Assembly: GCA_036419695.1 (NCBI GenBank)
Contig: CP143946.1
Span: 1,386,001 to 1,450,000, forward strand
From: [Clostridium] symbiosum
Lineage (GTDB): Bacteria > Bacillota > Clostridia > Lachnospirales > Lachnospiraceae
Direction: 5' to 3'
Length of the DNA: 64,000 nt
Each line of letters begins with the position of its first letter. The first letter of the stretch is position 1. The notes beneath the pieces were generated by a model that had not been told where the DNA came from, searched no databases, and worked only from the letters and a program-made list of their open reading frames with translations. The position numbers were made by a program, and so were the translations under genes. Positions 58,802-64,000 of the stretch are shown here, in pieces.

Positions 58802-59602
58802 ATGTTTGACAGAGAAGAACTCCGGAGCAAAATCAGAAAAAGGCTGGACCGGAAAGCGGAGCTGCCGGAAGTCGATACGGATGAGTTGATTAAAATTGTC
58901 AATCTCTGCAAAGTGTATGATACGGGCGCAGTCAAGGTAATCGGCCTTAAGAATATAAACCTGACTATCAAAAAAGGTGAATTTGTGGCAATCATGGGCC
59001 AGTCCGGTTCGGGAAAATCCACGCTGATGAACATTATCGGCTGCCTCGACAGACCGGTAATGGGACATTACTACCTGGACGGAATCGACATTGCCGCTCT
59101 GAACCAGGATCAGCTTTCCAGAATCAGGAACCAGAAGATAGGATTTGTATTCCAGTCCTTCAATCTGATATCCAGGACATCGGCGGAAAAGAATGTGGAA
59201 CTTCCAATGACCTATGCGCATCTGCCGAAAAAACTACGGCATGAACGCGCCGTGGAATTGCTTGGCCGTGTGGGCCTTGGCGAGAGAACGGAGCACATGC
59301 CCAATGAGATGTCGGGCGGACAGCGGCAGAGGGTGGCAATCGCCAGAGCGCTGGCCAACGAGCCGCCTCTGATCCTGGCGGATGAGCCGACCGGTAACCT
59401 GGATACGGCGTCGTCGGTTGAAATTATGGAACTTTTTTCCCAGCTTCACAAAGAAGGAGCCACGGTGGTTGTGGTCACCCATGAGGAAGACATAGCGGCG
59501 TTTACGGAGCGGATTATCCGGTTCCGTGACGGCGAAATCGTAAGCGATGTGAAAAATAAGAAGAGAGAGGATCTGGAGAGGGAGGTGGCGCCATGCTGTT
59601 AG
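58802..59602 (+). CDS. ABC transporter ATP-binding protein (MacB/LolD type)
   Basis: 266 residues from the ATG at 58802, preceded by GAGGGAGGCG. Walker A GQSGSGKSTLMNIIG lies near residue 65, the Q-loop in VFQSFNLISRTSA near 120, the ABC signature MSGGQRQRVAIARALAN near 170, Walker B LILADEPTGNLD near 190, and the H-loop in VVVVTHEED near 220. It has about 30 extra residues in front of the usual start. It powers the exporter formed with the next gene and overlaps it by ten bases. Confidence 0.94.
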   Translation: MFDREELRSKIRKRLDRKAELPEVDTDELIKIVNLCKVYDTGAVKVIGLKNINLTIKKGEFVAIMGQSGSGKSTLMNIIGCLDRPVMGHYYLDGIDIAALNQDQLSRIRNQKIGFVFQSFNLISRTSAEKNVELPMTYAHLPKKLRHERAVELLGRVGLGERTEHMPNEMSGGQRQRVAIARALANEPPLILADEPTGNLDTASSVEIMELFSQLHKEGATVVVVTHEEDIAAFTERIIRFRDGEIVSDVKNKKREDLEREVAPCC

Positions 59603-60813
59603 AAAATATGTTCATGGCTTTTTCAGCCCTCCGGGCCAATAAGATGAGGTCGTTTCTGACCATGCTTGGAATTATCATCGGTATCGGTTCTGTTATCTCG
59701 ATTGTATCTATCGGCGATACGATGAGGGGAATGTTCTCAAGCCTCTACCAGGATATCGGCATCACCCAGGCATACCTGGGAATCGGTTACTGGATTGACG
59801 ATACAAGACAGAGCGATTACTTTACAATGGATGAATTAAGCCGCATTAAATCGGTCTTTGGCGACAAAATCAGCTACATCGACAGCTCCATGTCCACCTC
59901 GGCCGATGCCATTGCCGGACGCAACAAGATTAAGTTCAATTTCGAGGGAATCGACTATAATTACAACGATGTGCAGCCCGTGGATATTCTGTACGGAAGA
60001 TATTTAAATGAGGGCGATGTCAAGGCAAGGAGAAATAATGCGGTCCTGGAAGTGGGCAGCGCCAAAATGCTGTTCGGCACGGATAACGCCGTGGGCCGGA
60101 CCTTCAGAACCCAGCTCTATGGAAATGTCCAGGAATTTACGGTGGTGGGCGTCTACGAAAAGAAACAGAGCGCCTTCCAGAAACTGATGATGGGCACTCC
60201 GAGTGATAAGGGAAGCGCATACATACCGTGGACTCTCTTAACCTGGCCCAATGATTACTTCTATTACTGCCATTTCTTTGCGGATACGACGATGAGTGAG
60301 GCGGAGCTGAATACCTTTTACGACGATCTCCTGACCTATGTGGCAAAGACAAAGGGCCGTGAGAAGTCAGAATTCTATATGGAGACGGCCATCAGCCAGA
60401 TGGGGCAGGTAGACTCCATGATGGCGGGACTTTCCATGGCAGTGGGCGGCATTGCCGCAATTTCCCTGATTGTAGGCGGTATCGGAATCATGAATATCAT
60501 GCTGGTATCCGTGACGGAGAGGACCAGGGAGATCGGCATCCGAAAAGCGCTGGGAGCAAGAACCAGGGACGTCCTGATCCAGTTCCTTACGGAATCTGCG
60601 ATTCTCTCGGCCTGCGGAGGACTGATTGGAATTCTTCTGGGAGGCGGCCTCGTCACCCTGGTTGGTGCCGCAATCGGTGTGCCGACTATCGTCAAACCGG
60701 GAGTGATCCTGGTGGCCGTGACGTTCTCGGCCGTTGTCGGAATCTTTTTCGGCCTCTATCCCGCGTCGAAAGCGGCGAAATCCGACCCCATTGACGCACT
60801 GCGGTACGAATAA
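59593..60813 (+). CDS. ABC transporter permease (MacB/FtsX type)
   Basis: 406 residues. The start MFMAFSALRANKMRSFLTMLGIIIGIGSVISIVSIGD gives the first membrane helix of the MacB core. A large extracytoplasmic domain (about 45-275) follows, then three helices: AVGGIAAISLIVGGIGIMNIMLVSVTERTREIGIRKALGAR near 279-320 contains the coupling motif, ILSACGGLIGILLGG near 336, and VVGIFFGLYPASKAAKSDPIDALRYE at the C-terminus. These are mechanotransmission exporters. With the adaptor and ATPase it forms a complete MacAB-like three-gene system. Confidence 0.94.
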   Translation: MLLENMFMAFSALRANKMRSFLTMLGIIIGIGSVISIVSIGDTMRGMFSSLYQDIGITQAYLGIGYWIDDTRQSDYFTMDELSRIKSVFGDKISYIDSSMSTSADAIAGRNKIKFNFEGIDYNYNDVQPVDILYGRYLNEGDVKARRNNAVLEVGSAKMLFGTDNAVGRTFRTQLYGNVQEFTVVGVYEKKQSAFQKLMMGTPSDKGSAYIPWTLLTWPNDYFYYCHFFADTTMSEAELNTFYDDLLTYVAKTKGREKSEFYMETAISQMGQVDSMMAGLSMAVGGIAAISLIVGGIGIMNIMLVSVTERTREIGIRKALGARTRDVLIQFLTESAILSACGGLIGILLGGGLVTLVGAAIGVPTIVKPGVILVAVTFSAVVGIFFGLYPASKAAKSDPIDALRYE

Positions 60814-60882
60814 AAGCAAATTTTCATTATTTTTACAATTTTATGAAAATTATTTAAGACACTCGCCATTTACCTGAACTTA

Positions 60883-60891
60883 TGCTATAAT
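60883..60891 (+). promoter_or_regulatory. Extended -10 promoter for the membrane-protein / cdaAR operon
   Basis: TGCTATAAT is an extended -10 element (TGnTATAAT), 36 bases before the start at 60928. A -35 match at normal spacing is poor (TCGCCA), which extended -10 promoters tolerate. Confidence 0.55.
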
Positions 60892-60927
60892 AAATTGATA
60901 CGTTTATGGTAAATGGGGAGTGAACTT

Positions 60928-61356
60928 ATGCTCAATGAAGAGAAGATCAGGCTGATGACCGACCTGGCCGTTTTCGAGAAAAAGAACGGCGGCCGGATGA
61001 CATCCGTTACCAGCTACTTCAAAGGTGATTATATCAGCCGGAACATGATACGCGGTTTTATAAGCTATACTCTATGCTGCATGATGATTCTGGCCATATG
61101 GGTTTTATTTAATATGGATGTTTTCCTGAGCACCATAGGTATCGATGCCCTTACAGGCCTTGCCTGGAAGGGAGGAGCGTTTTACCTTGTGGGGCTTGTT
61201 CTGTATATGGCGCTAATCTGTGCCGTTTATGGCAGGAGATACGATTATCAGGCGAGAATGAACCGTATTTATATTGCGAAATTAAAACATCTGGACAAGC
61301 GCTATGACTACCACAGCCGCTCCAGGGAACTTGCAAGGGAGGGCAGACGCGTATGA
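60928..61356 (+). CDS. Small membrane protein of unknown function upstream of cdaA
   Basis: 142 residues from the ATG at 60928, preceded by GGGGAGTG; an in-frame ATG at 60913 overlaps that site. A cytoplasmic N-terminus of about 45 residues (DLAVFEKKNGGRMTSVTSYFKGDYISRNM) leads to two membrane helices at about 47-70 and 85-112, then a basic tail with RYDYQARMNRIYIAKLKHLDKRYDYHSRSREL. I do not recognise the family by name. It overlaps the following membrane protein by four bases and lies upstream of c-di-AMP synthase, so a shared role at the membrane is possible. Confidence 0.78.
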   Translation: MLNEEKIRLMTDLAVFEKKNGGRMTSVTSYFKGDYISRNMIRGFISYTLCCMMILAIWVLFNMDVFLSTIGIDALTGLAWKGGAFYLVGLVLYMALICAVYGRRYDYQARMNRIYIAKLKHLDKRYDYHSRSRELAREGRRV

Positions 61357-62297
61357 AGGGACTTCTGGTTTTTAAAGAGAGGCTCAAAGCATTTTATGGT
61401 AAAAACAGCGCATTTGTAATCCCAGTACTGAAGTTTATTGTAGCGTTTACCGCTATATTTCTGATAAACAGGAATGCCGGTTTTATGCCTAAAATATCGG
61501 GCTCCCTGGTACCGGTGGCCATGGGACTTGTAGCCACCTGCCTGCCGTACGGGACCATCGCGTTTCTGGCCGGCGGTTTTCTTTTAATACAGCTGTATGC
61601 TGCATCCCTGGAGGTGGCGGTGATCACGTGCATTTTCCTGTTTATTGTGGTCCTGCTCTATTACGGGTTTCAGCCGGGGGACAGCATCCTTCTTTTAGTG
61701 ACGCCGATCCTGTTCTTTTTCAAGATACCCTTTGCCATTCCGCTCTTAGTGGGGCTGGCGGGCAGCCTGGTGTCGGTAATTCCGATGAGCTGCGGGATTT
61801 TCATTTATTACGTAATTATGTATGTGAAGCAGAACAGCAGCTTCCTGGCGGGAAGCGAACAGGTCGAGATGACCCAGGTCTTTGCCCAGGTGGTGAAAAG
61901 CCTGATAGGCAACCAGACCATGCTTGTCATGATTGCGGCGGGATGCCTGGGCGTCCTGGTGGTGCACGTTGTTAAAAATCTTTCAATTAACTATTCCTGG
62001 GGGGCCGCGATCACGGCCGGTTCCATTATCCAGTTAGTTGTAATCTTTATTGGTGATTTTAAGTTCGGCGTGTCGGTATCGGTGCCGGGCCTTATTATTG
62101 CGATTTTATTGTCGGCGGCGGTCGCTGGCGTGTATCACTTTTTTGTATTTGCCGTAGACTATAGCAGGACAGAGTTTGTTCAGTTTGAGGATGATGATTA
62201 TTATTACTATGTGAAGGCGGTTCCGAAGATCGCGGTGACAAAACCCGATGTAAAGGTGCAGAAGATTAACACGCGGAGGACGCCGAGACAAAAATAA
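61353..62297 (+). CDS. Polytopic membrane protein of unknown function upstream of cdaA
   Basis: 314 residues. After an N-terminal cytoplasmic stretch it has about eight or nine hydrophobic helices between residues 21 and 270, including LVPVAMGLVATCLPYGTIAFLAGGFLLIQLYAASLEVAVITC and GFQPGDSILLLVTPILFFFKI. The C-terminus is cytoplasmic, with an acidic-aromatic run EFVQFEDDDYYYYVKAVP and a basic end. I know no function; it looks like a transporter or channel-type scaffold. It is coupled to the preceding gene by an ATGA overlap and precedes cdaA by 34 bases. Since c-di-AMP regulates potassium and osmolyte transport, an accessory role in that system is worth testing. Confidence 0.8.
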   Translation: MKGLLVFKERLKAFYGKNSAFVIPVLKFIVAFTAIFLINRNAGFMPKISGSLVPVAMGLVATCLPYGTIAFLAGGFLLIQLYAASLEVAVITCIFLFIVVLLYYGFQPGDSILLLVTPILFFFKIPFAIPLLVGLAGSLVSVIPMSCGIFIYYVIMYVKQNSSFLAGSEQVEMTQVFAQVVKSLIGNQTMLVMIAAGCLGVLVVHVVKNLSINYSWGAAITAGSIIQLVVIFIGDFKFGVSVSVPGLIIAILLSAAVAGVYHFFVFAVDYSRTEFVQFEDDDYYYYVKAVPKIAVTKPDVKVQKINTRRTPRQK

Positions 62298-62331
62298 AAA
62301 ACAGATTAAAAAGATAAGAGGAGGTGAGCGC

Positions 62332-63204
62332 ATGGCCGATATTATTAAGGAACTGTATTCCTGGATAGCATTTGTGCCGGAGATTACTTTCAAAAACTTC
62401 ATAGAAATTGCAATTATTACGATAGTTGTATATGAGATGCTGGTATGGATTAAGAATACAAGAGCATGGACCCTCCTGAAAGGTATTCTCTTTATATTTG
62501 CGTTCGTCCTTGTGGCCGCCATATTGGAACTTGATACGATCCTGTGGCTGCTGGAAAAGACTTCTTATATTGCGGTGACGGCTATTCTGATTATTTTCCA
62601 GCCGGAGCTTCGTAAGGCCCTGGAACAGCTTGGCAGCAAGAATGTCCTGACCAACCTGTTTACGGCGGATGACGTGAAGAAGAATGAAAGTTTTACCGAG
62701 AAGACAATTAATGAACTGGTGAGAGCCAGCTTTGAGATGGGCAAGGTGAAGACAGGCGCCCTGATGGTAATCGAGAAAGCGACCTCCCTGGGAGAGATCG
62801 AGAGAACCGGAATCGAAGTGGACGGCATCGTAACAAGCCAGCTTCTGATCAACATATTCGAACACAATACACCCCTGCACGACGGCGCCGTCGTTATCCG
62901 GGGAAACCGTGTCACGGCTGCAACCTGTTATCTGCCTCTGTCGGACAACATGGCGATCAGCAAAGACCTGGGAACAAGGCACAGGGCTGCCGTTGGAGTC
63001 AGTGAATCGACGGACAGCGTGACAATCGTTGTCTCCGAGGAGACGGGACGCGTGTCGGTGGCATCGGGAGGCCAGCTCCGCAGAGTTGCAAGCGGAGACG
63101 AGCTGAGGAGCCTTCTGTCGACCCTGGTAAAACATGACGAGACGAGTGCAGGCAGATTTAAGATTTGGAAGGGAAGGCGGAAGAATGAAAGAAAAGCTGA
63201 CTAA
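62332..63204 (+). CDS. cdaA: Diadenylate cyclase CdaA
   Basis: 290 residues behind GAGGAGGTGAGCG. The N-terminus has three membrane helices (about 20-95), the CdaA-type topology. The catalytic DAC domain (about 105-270) shows HDGAVVIRGNRVTAATCYLPLSDN, with the DGA motif near residue 183, and GTRHRAAVGVSESTDS with the RHR motif near residue 218. It joins two ATP into cyclic di-AMP, which controls potassium and osmolyte balance and cell-wall homeostasis. The stop overlaps the start of the cdaR homologue by 20 bases; the usual third gene, glmM, would lie beyond the window. Confidence 0.97.
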   Translation: MADIIKELYSWIAFVPEITFKNFIEIAIITIVVYEMLVWIKNTRAWTLLKGILFIFAFVLVAAILELDTILWLLEKTSYIAVTAILIIFQPELRKALEQLGSKNVLTNLFTADDVKKNESFTEKTINELVRASFEMGKVKTGALMVIEKATSLGEIERTGIEVDGIVTSQLLINIFEHNTPLHDGAVVIRGNRVTAATCYLPLSDNMAISKDLGTRHRAAVGVSESTDSVTIVVSEETGRVSVASGGQLRRVASGDELRSLLSTLVKHDETSAGRFKIWKGRRKNERKAD

Positions 63205-64000
63205 AAATTCCGGACTGAAGCTGATTTCCCTGCTCTGTGCATTTTTTGTATGGCTGGCTGTTGTGAATGTGGCCAATCCGGTGACTACAGACACAAAAGA
63301 GGTTCCGGTGGAACCGATCAACGAACAGGTTCTGGAAAAAGCGGATCTGACCTACGACATAGTAGGAAAGAAGACGGCGGTTATTACCTACCGCATCAGG
63401 ACCAAGGATAAGTATAAGATAAAGACCAGTGATTTCAGGGCATATGCGGATCTTGCCGAGATGTATGACGTGACGGGAGCCATCCCGATCAAGGTTGAGG
63501 TTGTGAATAACAATGAACTGTTTGAGACGACGCCGACGGTAAAATCGCCGGAGGTCATTAAGATACAGACGGAAGCGCTGCAGACTAAGGATTTCCCGTT
63601 AAAGGCGCTGCCGTACGGCAATCTGGCCGACGGATACCAGCCGGGTGAGATTACGATGTCCCCGGATCATGTGAGCATCAAGGGACCGGTTTCACTGATT
63701 GGACAGATCAATGGAGTTGGTATTGAGTTTAATATTGACGGCGTCAGCAGCGATATTTCCGGGACGGAAACTCCTGTATTCTTTGATGCCAACGGAAACA
63801 GCCTGATGGAGCAGCTTGGTGACAGCGTAAAAGTACTGGGCGGAGACATCAGTTATACAATGCAGGTTCTTAAGACCAAGACGGTGCCGCTCGACTTTGT
63901 GGTCACGGGCGAAGTTGCCCAGGGATACAAGTATACGGGCGTGGAGACAAGCGTTAAGAACGTGGAAGTGGCAGGACTTAAGTCGGATCTGGCGGGTATG
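63185..64000 (+). CDS. cdaR: YbbR-domain protein, CdaA regulator; 3' end outside window
   Basis: 272 residues are visible before the window ends; the frame is open at the right edge. The start MKEKLTKNSGLKLISLLCAF leads into a membrane helix (residues 10-28), so the bulk of the protein is extracytoplasmic. At least two YbbR repeats can be seen, each with a KxxxVPLDF- or FPLKALPYG-type turn (near 137 and 232) and GYxxxxVxxxPxxVxIKGP near 152. CdaR binds CdaA in the membrane and modulates its activity. It overlaps cdaA by 20 bases. Confidence 0.93.
   Translation, partial: MKEKLTKNSGLKLISLLCAFFVWLAVVNVANPVTTDTKEVPVEPINEQVLEKADLTYDIVGKKTAVITYRIRTKDKYKIKTSDFRAYADLAEMYDVTGAIPIKVEVVNNNELFETTPTVKSPEVIKIQTEALQTKDFPLKALPYGNLADGYQPGEITMSPDHVSIKGPVSLIGQINGVGIEFNIDGVSSDISGTETPVFFDANGNSLMEQLGDSVKVLGGDISYTMQVLKTKTVPLDFVVTGEVAQGYKYTGVETSVKNVEVAGLKSDLAGM

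Overview
The window is a chromosomal segment of an anaerobic Firmicute, most likely a Lachnospiraceae member of the Clostridium symbiosum / Enterocloster / Lacrimispora type. Supporting this are mid-range GC, strong Shine-Dalgarno sites, consensus sigma-A promoters, and several protein families I know mainly from Lachnospiraceae: DUF5688, a DUF6145-like protein, a small 'DICSATDCTGLIP' protein, and a lysyl-tRNA synthetase with a C-terminal tRNA-binding domain. The genus is an inference. No rRNA or tRNA gene was seen, and most of the window is ordinary core chromosome.

Layout, part 1 (1-12 kb). A truncated threonine aldolase gene runs off the left edge. Next is a leftward riboflavin operon (ribD-ribE-ribBA-ribH) with a promoter, an FMN riboswitch and an intrinsic terminator in its leader. 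A 1.4 kb scar follows with remnants of a ParA ATPase and a Fic-domain gene plus several hairpins. Then come uvrB, feoAB (ferrous iron uptake), a split threonine/serine exporter pair, and a DUF5688 protein on the opposite strand.

Part 2 (12-34 kb). An AT-rich 1.4 kb intergenic region holds a solo copy of a palindromic repeat, a probable long noncoding RNA with a perfect sigma-A promoter, and a solitary type I-C-like CRISPR repeat. It is followed by a radical SAM gene, azlCD, a small conserved protein, a hypoxanthine-DNA glycosylase, ftsH, DUF1846, a large perfect palindrome, ogt, a DUF4015 lipoprotein, DUF1653, uvrC, and the regulatory/cell-wall cluster hprK-murB-rapZ-whiA-crh, ending with dnaE.

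Part 3 (33.4-44.7 kb). About 1 kb of nested palindromic repeats separates dnaE from pfkA. Then come a DUF6145-like gene, dusB, greA-lysS, a LysR regulator, a GNAT acetyltransferase, a LexA-box-controlled Y-family polymerase with a YolD partner, and a decayed histidine kinase / diguanylate cyclase locus.

Part 4 (44.8-64 kb). Two IclR paralogues precede a five-gene cluster (DUF917, OPT transporter, DUF1177, AroM-like, M29-like peptidase) that looks like uptake and breakdown of an unknown peptide-like or cyclic amide compound. A LysR-flanked catabolic cluster follows (zinc-ribbon PLP enzyme, YfcC carrier, M20 amidohydrolase), then a MacAB-like efflux system. The window ends with two uncharacterised membrane proteins in front of cdaA and a truncated cdaR (c-di-AMP synthesis).

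The best candidates for something undescribed are the palindromic intergenic repeat family (12.3, 33.4 and 34.0 kb), the long RNA with the adjoining orphan CRISPR repeat (12.95-13.57 kb), and the IclR/DUF917/OPT/DUF1177/AroM/M29 cluster (44.8-52.0 kb).
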